Part shown: in pieces, positions 6,417-14,299 of the stretch
How positions within the stretch are numbered: position 1 is the stretch's first letter
How the letters are laid out: every line of letters starts with the position of its first letter
Position numbers and translations under genes: made by a program
Assembly: GCA_958403395.1 (NCBI GenBank)
Contig: CATXXF010000028.1
Location: 1-25,993 of the forward strand
Source: an uncultured Collinsella sp.
GTDB lineage: Bacteria; Actinomycetota; Coriobacteriia; Coriobacteriales; Coriobacteriaceae
Length of the DNA stretch: 25,993 bases
Direction of reading: 5' to 3'
Notes under the pieces: generated by a model
Told to the model about the DNA's origin: nothing
Database searches by the model: none
Seen by the model: only the letters and a program-made list of their open reading frames with translations

Positions 6417-9400
6417 ATGGATATGTTTGAGGACGAGTGCCAGCGTGCCTCGCTTCGTCGCCGTGGCGTAATCGCGCGCGGCGTGGCAAAGCGCTGCCTG
6501 GTGGCATTCCTGGCCTTCGCGATGGCCTTCAGCACCACGCCGGCTCAGCTGTGGGCCGAGGGTGCCGAGGGCATTACCGACGCTGTGGCTCAGGCGGCAC
6601 CGCCTGCCGAGAATGGCTCTGGTGTGTCCACGACAAGCCCTGCTGCCGACCTCAATGCGAGCGGCATGGTGGCGAATGGGGGCACTGCCGCGCAAGATGC
6701 CGTCGCGACAGCTTCGGGCCCTACCGACAAGACTGAGGACGATAGCGCTGCCGGCAATGAGGCGCCGGCTGCATCGACGTCTGATGCCTCGAAGCAGGAC
6801 GCCGCCGTTGTCTCTGCCGCTGGAGAGGCCAAGGCTCAGCCTGCCAAGGCCGAGAGCCAGGATGTCTCTGCCACGTGCTCCGTCGTCGGCACCGACGCCA
6901 AGGGCGCCCAGCAGACCTGGGCCGCCGCGCAGCGGATCACGCTGAAGGAGGGCTCGACCGCGGCCGACCTCTCCGAGCAGCTCTTCAAGCAGGCCGGCCT
7001 GACCACCGATTACGATCCCAACGGCACCTGGGGCTGGGCGCTCAACACGATCACGTCGCCCTTCGATAAGGACCGCACGCTCGGCTACGACCCGGCGACC
7101 GGCGCTTACTGGCAGCTGTTCGTCAACGGCAGCGCCTCCGAGGTCGGCGCGGGCGGCCACACGCTCAAGGACGGCGACTCCGTCGTCTGGTGCTACTCGA
7201 AGTACGGCGACCCCGCGCCTGTCGCTCAGGTCTCTGCCACGTGCTCCGTCGTCGGCACCGACGCCAAGGGCGCCCAGCAGACCTGGGCCGCCGCGCAGCG
7301 GATCACGCTGAAGGAGGGCTCGACCGCGGCCGACCTCTCCGAGCAGCTCTTCAAGCAGGCCGGCCTGACCACCGATTACGATCCCAACGGCACCTGGGGC
7401 TGGGCGCTCAACACGATCACGTCGCCCTTCGATAAGGACCGCACGCTCGGCTACGACCCGGCGACCGGCGCTTACTGGCAGCTGTTCGTCAACGGCAGCG
7501 CCTCCGAGGTCGGCGCGGGCGGCCACACGCTCAAGGACGGCGACTCCGTCGTCTGGTGCTACTCGAAGTACGGCGACCCCGCGCCCGAGCAGGTTTCCGT
7601 CACGATGGAGATTATTGGCAAAAAGGCCGAGATGGCTCAGCGTTGGACGAGCCCTTCGACCCAGGTGTTTGCTAAGGGCACGTCGATTAAGGATGCCTCT
7701 GCTGCTTATTTCGATGCTCTTGGCATAAAGTCAAAAATGTACGACCAATTTGGCTATTGGGGCGTCTATAGTCTCGTATCTCCGCTTGATGGCACCGAGC
7801 TGTCGGGTGCATGGTCGTTCTTTGTCAACGGCGTTCCTGGGTCTCAGCTCGATAGCGATTACGTGCTCAAGTCTGGCGACAAAATCGTCTGGGCTTTTGC
7901 TCCCGGCGATACTGTGCCTGGCGTCGACAGTGTTGTTGTTGACCCAGGTGCCGCACGTCCTAACTGGGATAGCGATTGGCCTGGTTATACGAGCGCCGAC
8001 AAAGTAACCGACGCTCCTGTGCCCACGAAGGATGCTGAGGCAAAATGGGTGAGCGAGCTCAAGGGCTCGAACGAATGGAGCAAGGGTATTTCCGACCCGT
8101 TGCTGGTCGGTGACTACCTCTACATGGCCGTTGGTTCCAAGCTGCTCAAGAAAAATGTCGACACGGGTGAGACCGTTGCCGAATCGCCTTTGGCGGCAAA
8201 GATCGATTCGACCTCGCGTACGGTATACACCGGCGGCGTGATACTCGTGCCGCTTTCGAGCGGTCGCCTGCAGGCGCTGACGGTTGATGCTCTGGCGACA
8301 GTTTGGGTAACCGATGAGTTGCCTGCTGGCCCCGATGGTGCTCAGCAGTCCCTTGCGTCCATTACGGTTCGTGACGGCTTTGCCTACTTTGGGACGGCAT
8401 CGGCTAGCTGGTCCGACTCGAGCGACGGCTACCTGCTCTGCGTGCGCATCTCCGATGGCAAGGTTATGTGGCAGCATAAGAACGAGAACAGCAAGGGCTA
8501 TTACTGGGCCGGCTTGGCGTTCTCGGGCAATTATGGCGTCATCGCAGATGATTCCGGTACGGTGAGCACGGTCGACTCCGAAACTGGAAAGACCGTTGCG
8601 TCGCTCAAGATTGCCGAGCGCGTGCGTACGACGGTGCTGGTCGATGGATCGATCGCTTATGTCGTGAGCGCCGATGGCGTTTTGCATAAGCTATCGGTTG
8701 GAACGGACGGAACGCTTTCCGAGCTTGGCAAGGTGACGTTTGGTTGCAGCTCGACCTCGACGCCGGTGCTGGCCAACGGCAAGATTGTGGTCGGAGGCGC
8801 ATCGACCGAATCCTTTATGGACGGCTACACGAATAAGAACACGTATCACTACGGTCAGCTTGCAGTGATTGATGCAGAGACGCTTGCTGTGGACTATTCC
8901 ATTTGCAAGGCGGACGGCAGCTATATTCGCCAGGGGACTTCGGGCGGCGGTGACGTAAAGTCGCAGCCGGTTGTTTCTGTCCAGAATGGCGAGACGTACG
9001 TCTACTTTACGTCTAACAACAACCCGGGCGGCATCTATCGCTACCGTATTGGCGACGACGAGGCCGAGCTGCTTTATACGCCCGCGGCGGGCGACCAGCA
9101 GTACTGCATGGCTTCCATTTCGGTCGGATCCGATGGCTCACTCTACTATGTCAATGACTCGGGCAAGTTGTTTGCTGTCAAGGGTAATGGCCAAAGGGTC
9201 AAACGCTATACCGTGACGTTCGACGCCAACGGTAAGGATGCGGCGATGCCCGATTCTCAACGCGTGAAGGAAGGTAAAGCGGCGACGGAGCCCTCGACTA
9301 AGCCGCGGTGCAAGGGCTACACCTTTGCCGGTTGGTACACCGATGTTGCCTGCACAAAGGCGTATGACTTTAGCGCTGCGGTGACGGCCGATCTGACGCT

Positions 9401-9890
9401 GTATGCCAAGTGGACCAAGAATGCCGTTAACCCTGGCGGTAATGGCGGCGCTGGTTCGAATGGCGGCGGCGGTTCTGGTACCGGTACTGGTTCCGGCACT
9501 GGTTCCGGCACTGGCGCTGGCACTGGCACGGGTTCCGGCTCCGGCTCGAAGGGCGGCGCTGTCGCCCCGGGTCATAAGCCGACGACCAAGACGACGGTGT
9601 CGACCAAGACCGAGACCAAGGACAACAAGTCCGACAAGAAGGACTCCGATAAGTCCGATAAGAAGGACGAGAAGAAGTCTGACAAGAAGTCTGACAAGAA
9701 GGACAGCAAGTCCGACAAGAAGTCCGATTCCAAGTCCGATACGGGTGCTGCTTCCACGACCACTGCTAAGAAGTCCTCTAGTGCTTCCGAGCAGGAGACT
9801 GGCACCAACCCGCTCGCCATTGTTGGCGTTGCCGCCGGCGTCATCGGACTCGCCATCGTCGGCGTGTTCGTGTTCACCAAACGTCGGTAG
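6417..9890 (+). CDS. Cobalamin-regulated surface protein: three DUF4430 domains, PQQ-type beta-propeller, InlB-type repeat, C-terminal anchor
   Basis: This 1157-residue protein is exported and surface anchored. Residues 15-47 form a long signal peptide with likely cleavage after AQLWA. Two identical 119-residue DUF4430-like domains follow (150-268 and 272-390), then a diverged third (about 393-500). Residues about 541-928 contain repeated blades of the PQQ/WD-like propeller type (for example GYLLCVRISDGKVMWQHKN). Residues about 931-1001 are a Listeria-Bacteroides repeat (YTVTFDANG, GYTFAGWYTD, LTLYAKWTK). A Gly/Thr/Ser linker and a KSD-rich linker lead to a membrane segment and TKRR. DUF4430 is the C-terminal fold of intrinsic factor and transcobalamin, so with the riboswitch a cobalamin-binding role is inferred. 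ATG 6417 has TAGGAGA upstream; an in-frame ATG at 6336 is an alternative. Confidence 0.85.
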   Translation: MDMFEDECQRASLRRRGVIARGVAKRCLVAFLAFAMAFSTTPAQLWAEGAEGITDAVAQAAPPAENGSGVSTTSPAADLNASGMVANGGTAAQDAVATASGPTDKTEDDSAAGNEAPAASTSDASKQDAAVVSAAGEAKAQPAKAESQDVSATCSVVGTDAKGAQQTWAAAQRITLKEGSTAADLSEQLFKQAGLTTDYDPNGTWGWALNTITSPFDKDRTLGYDPATGAYWQLFVNGSASEVGAGGHTLKDGDSVVWCYSKYGDPAPVAQVSATCSVVGTDAKGAQQTWAAAQRITLKEGSTAADLSEQLFKQAGLTTDYDPNGTWGWALNTITSPFDKDRTLGYDPATGAYWQLFVNGSASEVGAGGHTLKDGDSVVWCYSKYGDPAPEQVSVTMEIIGKKAEMAQRWTSPSTQVFAKGTSIKDASAAYFDALGIKSKMYDQFGYWGVYSLVSPLDGTELSGAWSFFVNGVPGSQLDSDYVLKSGDKIVWAFAPGDTVPGVDSVVVDPGAARPNWDSDWPGYTSADKVTDAPVPTKDAEAKWVSELKGSNEWSKGISDPLLVGDYLYMAVGSKLLKKNVDTGETVAESPLAAKIDSTSRTVYTGGVILVPLSSGRLQALTVDALATVWVTDELPAGPDGAQQSLASITVRDGFAYFGTASASWSDSSDGYLLCVRISDGKVMWQHKNENSKGYYWAGLAFSGNYGVIADDSGTVSTVDSETGKTVASLKIAERVRTTVLVDGSIAYVVSADGVLHKLSVGTDGTLSELGKVTFGCSSTSTPVLANGKIVVGGASTESFMDGYTNKNTYHYGQLAVIDAETLAVDYSICKADGSYIRQGTSGGGDVKSQPVVSVQNGETYVYFTSNNNPGGIYRYRIGDDEAELLYTPAAGDQQYCMASISVGSDGSLYYVNDSGKLFAVKGNGQRVKRYTVTFDANGKDAAMPDSQRVKEGKAATEPSTKPRCKGYTFAGWYTDVACTKAYDFSAAVTADLTLYAKWTKNAVNPGGNGGAGSNGGGGSGTGTGSGTGSGTGAGTGTGSGSGSKGGAVAPGHKPTTKTTVSTKTETKDNKSDKKDSDKSDKKDEKKSDKKSDKKDSKSDKKSDSKSDTGAASTTTAKKSSSASEQETGTNPLAIVGVAAGVIGLAIVGVFVFTKRR
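6864..7585 (+). repeat. Perfect tandem duplication of a DUF4430 domain, 356 identical bases, 366-bp period
   Basis: Positions 6864-7219 and 7230-7585 read identically base for base, with a 10-bp spacer that encodes a short hinge. The unit encodes VSATCSVVGTDAKGAQ through SKYGDPAP. Its codons are much richer in C and G at third positions than the rest of the gene, which uses GCT, GTT and TTT freely. That suggests a recent duplication of a segment that itself may have come from another gene. Confidence 0.92.
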
Positions 9891-9899
9891 GTGAGGGCT

Positions 9900-10802
9900 G
9901 TGTCCAATAAATCCAAGGACGCTGACCCCAAGCAACCAGATTCCTCGTTCATTCAGCTCGACGATGCAAAGCAACAGGGCGCCGCTTCGGCGGCGTCCGC
10001 CCCTCGACGGAAGGCGCTTACTGGCGTCCTGACCGCCGCGTGCACCATTCTGATCGTCGTCTCGCTGGGCTTCGTCCATCCTTCCGAGAGCGGCGCCTGG
10101 TCCATTGACTGGATCGTTCAGATCGTGACGGGGGAGAGCGTCGTCGCCAAGGACACCAAGGGGTCTGGCTCGTCTGCCGCTTCGGGCGAGGCTAGTTCCA
10201 AGGATTCCAAATCTTCGAATGATGCAAAAGACGAGCCCAAGGGCTCGAACGACGCCAAGGACGATTCCGAGTCTTCAAACAAGGAATCGGACAAAAACTC
10301 GGATAGCAAGAAGTCCGAGGACCGGGGCGGCAAGAAGTCTGGCGATAAATCCGCTGCCCAAAATACGGGAGCCGGTGATACTTCCAATGCGTCTGGCGGT
10401 GCTTCTTCGGGCGGTGGCCAGTCGTCTGATGGAGCCTCATCCTCTAATGGTGGAAACGCCTCTTCGGGCAGCCAAAGCGGCTCACAGGAGTCCAACTACG
10501 TTACGGTGACGGTTTCGGTCACATCGAGCGCTGTGGGCAATCCTGTGTCCTCTGGCGGCACCTTTACCTTTAACGAAGGCGCTACCGTTTACGATGCCCT
10601 GTGCGCGCTAGGCCTTTCTGTCAACGCACACGGCTCGTCGTACGGCACGTATGTTTCCGCGATTGGTGGTTTGGCCGAAAAACAGTACGGCGGCACGAGC
10701 GGCTGGATGTACTCCGTAAACGGCACAACGCCCATGACGGCCTGCAGTAACTACGTTCTCTCCAATGGCGACAACGTGGTCTGGTATTACGTTACAGGCT
10801 AG
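9900..10802 (+). CDS. Membrane-anchored DUF4430 domain protein, partner of the upstream surface protein
   Basis: This 300-residue protein has a short cytoplasmic N-terminus, one membrane segment (ALTGVLTAACTILIVVSLGF, about residues 38-57), a long Ser/Lys/Asp/Gly-rich linker (about 80-200), and a single C-terminal DUF4430 domain containing GWMYSVNGTTP and NGDNVVWYYVTG. The linker is of the low-complexity kind that spans a Gram-positive wall, placing the domain outside the cell as a type II membrane protein. The start is either GTG 9900, with AGGTGAGG just upstream, or GTG 9891 directly after the preceding stop. It is co-transcribed with the first protein under the cobalamin riboswitch and ends before the terminator at 10823. 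It may be a second, membrane-proximal ligand-binding component. Confidence 0.8.
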   Translation: MSNKSKDADPKQPDSSFIQLDDAKQQGAASAASAPRRKALTGVLTAACTILIVVSLGFVHPSESGAWSIDWIVQIVTGESVVAKDTKGSGSSAASGEASSKDSKSSNDAKDEPKGSNDAKDDSESSNKESDKNSDSKKSEDRGGKKSGDKSAAQNTGAGDTSNASGGASSGGGQSSDGASSSNGGNASSGSQSGSQESNYVTVTVSVTSSAVGNPVSSGGTFTFNEGATVYDALCALGLSVNAHGSSYGTYVSAIGGLAEKQYGGTSGWMYSVNGTTPMTACSNYVLSNGDNVVWYYVTG

Positions 10803-10822
10803 GGACCTCGACATATCGCACC

Positions 10823-10862
10823 AAACGGGCGGTTCGGACAAACATCCGGGCCGCCCGTTTTT
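10823..10862 (+). terminator. Intrinsic terminator of the DUF4430 operon
   Basis: AAACGGGCGG (10823-10832) pairs with CCGCCCGTTT (10851-10860); an inner CGGA/TCCG pair extends the stem, and the T run follows to 10862. It lies 20 bp after the second DUF4430 gene. Confidence 0.85.
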
Positions 10863-10900
10863 CGTGCGAATGGGACTGGGTCGCCGGGTCTCTCGGCAAA

Positions 10901-10935
10901 CAAAAAACCGGTTGGAATGGGAATTCCAACCGGTT
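10901..10935 (-). terminator. Intrinsic terminator of the leftward gtrA-like gene
   Basis: Read on the minus strand, 10924-10935 pairs with 10906-10917 (12 bp, AACCGGTTGGAA) around a 6-nt loop and is followed by a run of six T residues. It lies 27 bp after the stop of the leftward gene. Confidence 0.85.
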
Positions 10936-10961
10936 ATACATTCAAGCAAATAGTGAATCGA

Positions 10962-11369
10962 CTATGACCGTGCGCCCTCGAGGAAGAAGCGGCGGCTGAA
11001 GTAGTTGTACCAGGTGACGAGGAACGTGGCGATGGCCTTCATGGCTTGGTAGCCGATGCTCAAAAACGTGACGCCCACAAACATATACAGGTCGTTGAGG
11101 CCCAGGCCGATCACCGACAGGATGGTGAAGATCGTGAACTCGCGCTTGCGGCTCATGCCTTCGCGGTGGTCGAACACGTACTTCATGCTGAGCCAGTAGT
11201 TGACCACGACGGACGTGATAAACGAAACCGTGGTGCTCATCAAAAAGTCGAGGTGGAACAGCTCGACGAGCGCAATGAGCATGCCCCAGTCGATGCCAAA
11301 GGAGATAAGACCCACGACAGCAAACTTGAGGAACTGCTTGGTATGAGGTTGTGCCAGCGCCTTGCGCAC
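10962..11369 (-). CDS. GtrA family membrane protein (copy 1)
   Basis: This protein of about 135 residues has four predicted membrane helices and the GtrA-family pattern: FLKFAVVGLISFGIDWG at the first helix, MKYVF with EGMSRKREF in the central loop, and RRFFLEG at the end. GtrA proteins are thought to move polyprenyl-linked sugars across the membrane for wall polymer or glycan decoration. No glycosyltransferase is adjacent. The start is taken as GTG 11369, as no ATG fits; the Shine-Dalgarno is poor, so the start is uncertain. It lies downstream of a second gtrA-like gene with a 219-bp gap, and ends at a strong terminator. Confidence 0.82.
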   Translation of the reverse strand: MRKALAQPHTKQFLKFAVVGLISFGIDWGMLIALVELFHLDFLMSTTVSFITSVVVNYWLSMKYVFDHREGMSRKREFTIFTILSVIGLGLNDLYMFVGVTFLSIGYQAMKAIATFLVTWYNYFSRRFFLEGARS

Positions 11370-11522
11370 GTAATCACATCCAATGCGTTGATGAATCGAG
11401 CAGAGGATACTTTAGAGCTTTTACAAGGGAAACGTAAGGTCTTTGCCAATAACTATATGAACTCGCCAAATTTTCAAGAGCTAATCCGCAAACGTTAAAA
11501 ATTTGCCCGTAAACGAGCGACA

Positions 11523-11562
11523 CCCACGGACGATACTGCGCTGAGTGCGCGTCGTCCGTGGG
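11523..11562 (-). terminator. Long hairpin between the two gtrA-like genes
   Basis: CCCACGGACGA (11523-11533) pairs perfectly with TCGTCCGTGGG (11552-11562), with a further GCGC/GCGC pairing inside. No immediate T run follows on the minus strand, so it is a weak or factor-assisted terminator at best, or a processing or stability hairpin. The AT-rich stretch 11370-11510 to its left probably holds the promoter of the copy 1 gene. Confidence 0.45.
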
Positions 11563-11588
11563 CGCCGTAATGCTGCAGGGGTTTCGAG

Positions 11589-11984
11589 CTATTTTGTCTC
11601 GTCGCCCTCCAGGAAGATTTTTCGGGTCACAAAGTTGTAGACCATGACAAGCGCGGTGGCACAAATCTTGGCGATATTGGCCTCGAGCCCCAGACCGGCG
11701 TTGAGCGCCAGCACGATGCCGTCGTTGAGCACCAAACCGATCACGGACAGCACGACAAAGATGATGAACTCGCGGCGGCGGCTCATGCCTTCCTTGTGCG
11801 CAAACACGTACTTCATGCTTGCGAGGTAGTTAAAGATGAGTGAGATGATAAAGCCGCTGGTGTTGGCGATTAGGATGTTGAGGCCGAGACCGTAGTGGAG
11901 CAGATTCATAATGCCAAAGTCGATAACCGTGGCAATGACACCGACGACGCCAAATTTCATGATCTGCGCAAGGAGCTTTTGCAT
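11589..11984 (-). CDS. GtrA family membrane protein (copy 2)
   Basis: This 131-residue protein has four membrane helices and the same landmarks as the neighbouring copy: IMKFGVVGVIATVIDFG, MKYVF, EGMSRRREF, VIGLVLNDG and RKIFLEGDE. It is a paralogue of copy 1, similar along its whole length but clearly diverged, so the duplication is old. Its presumed role is membrane transfer of a lipid-linked sugar. ATG 11984, with AAGGCAGG upstream, puts the first helix at the usual distance from the N-terminus; a TTG at 12047 would add 21 uncharacteristic residues. It follows fbp by 78 bp and may be read from the same transcript. Confidence 0.84.
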   Translation of the reverse strand: MQKLLAQIMKFGVVGVIATVIDFGIMNLLHYGLGLNILIANTSGFIISLIFNYLASMKYVFAHKEGMSRRREFIIFVVLSVIGLVLNDGIVLALNAGLGLEANIAKICATALVMVYNFVTRKIFLEGDETK

Positions 11985-12062
11985 GGTACCTGCCTTAGGG
12001 TGGCGCGGGGACGCCGTGGGGATGACAAACTCAGCAAGTTTAGCCAATCCCCGCGGGTGGTG

Positions 12063-13979
12063 CTAGGCGCGCTCCTCGATAGCACCGTTTCTATATGCAT
12101 CGAGCAGCTGACGCAGGTCTTGGATCTGGCTGCGGATCTTGGCGCCAGTATCGGTGTCGCTCACCATGCGGCGACGGTCCGCTTGGTCAAAACGGTTGGT
12201 CTCGCTTTCGATGTCCACGTTGCGCGTGAGTGCCTCGGCAACCGTCGTAAAGGCCCGGTGCGACTTGAGGCGGCAGCCGCGCGAGCTCGAGATGAGCGTA
12301 TAGCCGGCGATGCCCGTCTTGGGATGGTAAGCGCGGCAGAAGCCGCCATCGATGACCAGCAGCTTGCCCTCGGCGCGGATGGGCTGCTCGCCCTTGGTGG
12401 TTTTAACGGGTGTGTGGCCGTTGATGATGTGGCCGGTCGGCGAGCATGCCATGGGCGCGACGCCAAACTCGCGCATGATATCATCGCAGACCGAGGGCGA
12501 CTTGGTAAGCGTAAAGTACGGGTCCATCGGCTCGACCCAGGTGCTCTTATCGGCGATATAGGCGCGCTCAAAGGTACGCACCAGGCGTCCGCTGGCGGGT
12601 GAATTGAAGCCAATCCACAGGTACCACATCCAGTCGAGGGCATCGCGGTCGCCCACGCGCCACGCGCGGCGGGCGATGTGGTCGCAAAAATCGAGATAAT
12701 CGCGGCCAGCGTGCCAGGTGCCCAGGCAGTTCATGCTGCTAAAGGTGCCGTCTTCGTTGAGCGGAACGCAGCCGTGGAAGAGCAGGTTGCCGTTGGCGAC
12801 CTTGTACATCGAGCCGTGGGTGTAGAGGAAATCGATATGGCGATGCAGGTGATCGGCGGTGACAAACTCGGACACGAGCTTGTCGATGATGTGCTGCTCC
12901 TGAGACGTGAGCGTGTAGGGGTCCGCCGGGTCGACGGTGGGGAAGTCGTTGGTCGTGAGCGGCCACACGCTGCCGTCGGCGAGCGTGACCGTGCCGGTGT
13001 CGTGGTCGATCTTGTCGAGTAACAGGCGGTCGGTCATGTCGAACTCGGGGTGGCGCTGGATAATCTGGCCCTCGAGCTTAAAGAGCAGCACGTTGATGGC
13101 CTTGATCAGCGGGGTGATGGACTCACCGGCGGTGTAGGTGGCATCGGCAAAGGCGACAAGCTCACGCAGCGAGATGCCGTAGTCGTTCTCCAGGATCTCG
13201 TAATTGTCGTAGCGCAGGTTGTTGCGCAACACCGTGGCGATGCAGGCGGGCTCACCGGCCGCAGCGCCCATCCACAGCAGGTCGTGGTTGCCCCACTGGA
13301 TGTCGAGTGAATGGTAGGTGAGCAGACGGTCCATAATCTTGGCCGCGCCGCCGCCGCGGTCGAAGATGTCGCCCACCAGGTGCAGGTGGTCGACGGCCAG
13401 GCGCTTGATGAGCGAGGCGAGCGACTCGATAAAGTCGTCGGCGCTGGCGGTCTCCAGGATGGACTCCACGATGCGCTCGTGATAGCGCACGCGATAGTTG
13501 TTCTCGTCCGGGTGCGTGTGCAACAACTCGTCGATGATGTAGGCGTAGTCGCGCGGGATGGCCTTACGCACCTTGGAGCGCGTGTAGCGGCTTGAAAGTG
13601 AGCGCGCGACCATGATGAGCTGGTCAAGCATCGTCTTGTACCAGGTTGGCGAGTCCTCGCGCCGGCTGCGGACCAGGTCGATCTTCTCGCGCGGGTAGTA
13701 GATGAGCGTACACAGCTCGCCCTTTTCGTCAAAGGAGAGCGTGTCGCCAAAGATCTCGTCGACATGTTCGCGCACGACGCCCGAGCAGTTGTTGAGGATG
13801 TGCATAAAGGCTTCGTACTCACCATGCACGTCGCTCATAAAATGCTCGGTGCCCTTGGGTAGGTTGAGGATTGCCGAGAGGTTGATAATTTCGGTAAATG
13901 CGGATTGTTCGGTGGGGAACTGTCTCGACAGCAGGCGCAGATACTTGAAGTCTTGCGGGTTGCGATCGAATGCGACCAT
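12063..13979 (-). CDS. fbp: Class III fructose-1,6-bisphosphatase
   Basis: This 638-residue enzyme is the Firmicutes-type (class III) fructose-bisphosphatase, which removes the 1-phosphate in gluconeogenesis. It carries the calcineurin-like metal-binding motifs in order: SDVHGEYEAF (Asp50, His52), GDIFDRGGG, QWGNHDLLWMG and the late INGHTPVK. Length and domain order are normal. ATG 13979 has GGAAGG 7 nt upstream; an in-frame extension to 14024 lacks support. The upstream region contains a 10-bp inverted repeat (14007-14036) that could be an operator. The two gtrA-like genes lie downstream in the same direction. Confidence 0.93.
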   Translation of the reverse strand: MVAFDRNPQDFKYLRLLSRQFPTEQSAFTEIINLSAILNLPKGTEHFMSDVHGEYEAFMHILNNCSGVVREHVDEIFGDTLSFDEKGELCTLIYYPREKIDLVRSRREDSPTWYKTMLDQLIMVARSLSSRYTRSKVRKAIPRDYAYIIDELLHTHPDENNYRVRYHERIVESILETASADDFIESLASLIKRLAVDHLHLVGDIFDRGGGAAKIMDRLLTYHSLDIQWGNHDLLWMGAAAGEPACIATVLRNNLRYDNYEILENDYGISLRELVAFADATYTAGESITPLIKAINVLLFKLEGQIIQRHPEFDMTDRLLLDKIDHDTGTVTLADGSVWPLTTNDFPTVDPADPYTLTSQEQHIIDKLVSEFVTADHLHRHIDFLYTHGSMYKVANGNLLFHGCVPLNEDGTFSSMNCLGTWHAGRDYLDFCDHIARRAWRVGDRDALDWMWYLWIGFNSPASGRLVRTFERAYIADKSTWVEPMDPYFTLTKSPSVCDDIMREFGVAPMACSPTGHIINGHTPVKTTKGEQPIRAEGKLLVIDGGFCRAYHPKTGIAGYTLISSSRGCRLKSHRAFTTVAEALTRNVDIESETNRFDQADRRRMVSDTDTGAKIRSQIQDLRQLLDAYRNGAIEERA

Positions 13980-14299
13980 GAAACACCTTCCGATATGGTT
14001 GGTAAAACTGATAAACAACGTCAAACGTTTATCAGTATGCGCCGCTTTTGTTTCGATTTTGCGCCATCGGCTGAATTGTCGGCTGAACGGTTTGGTAAAT
14101 CGATTTAGTTGAGGTAGATATGGCGGTTGGGTGGAGACGACAGAGGGTGTTTTCTCAGATATTTATGCGTGGGGCCGGTGGAGACGATGGTGGTAAAGAT
14201 GTTCACTATTTTTGGTTCGATTTGGTAAATAGTGGACATATGTACCGCATGTAGGCTCACTGTGCGATAATTTGCGCAGCAATGAGTAAGGAGCCTCAT
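13980..14299. other. Divergent intergenic region between fbp and degV
   Basis: This 320-bp gap holds the promoters of two divergent genes and the inverted repeat at 14007-14036. The part from 14040 to 14280 shows no coding potential, no long hairpin and no recognised RNA. A TTGACG box for fbp lies inside the inverted-repeat loop on the minus strand, but no good -10 could be paired with it. Confidence 0.45.
14007..14036. promoter_or_regulatory. Inverted repeat upstream of fbp, candidate operator
   Basis: ACTGATAAAC (14007-14016) and GTTTATCAGT (14027-14036) are perfect inverted repeats separated by 10 bp, 28 bp upstream of the fbp start. Arm size and spacing suit a dimeric helix-turn-helix regulator. 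The binding protein is unknown. Confidence 0.5.

Noticed and set aside
11394..11498. A short plus-strand frame starting MNRAEDTLELLQGKRK in the gap between the gtrA-like genes
   Set aside because: It reads somewhat protein-like but has no Shine-Dalgarno, no homology I recognise, and lies in an AT-rich stretch better explained as the upstream region of the leftward gene.
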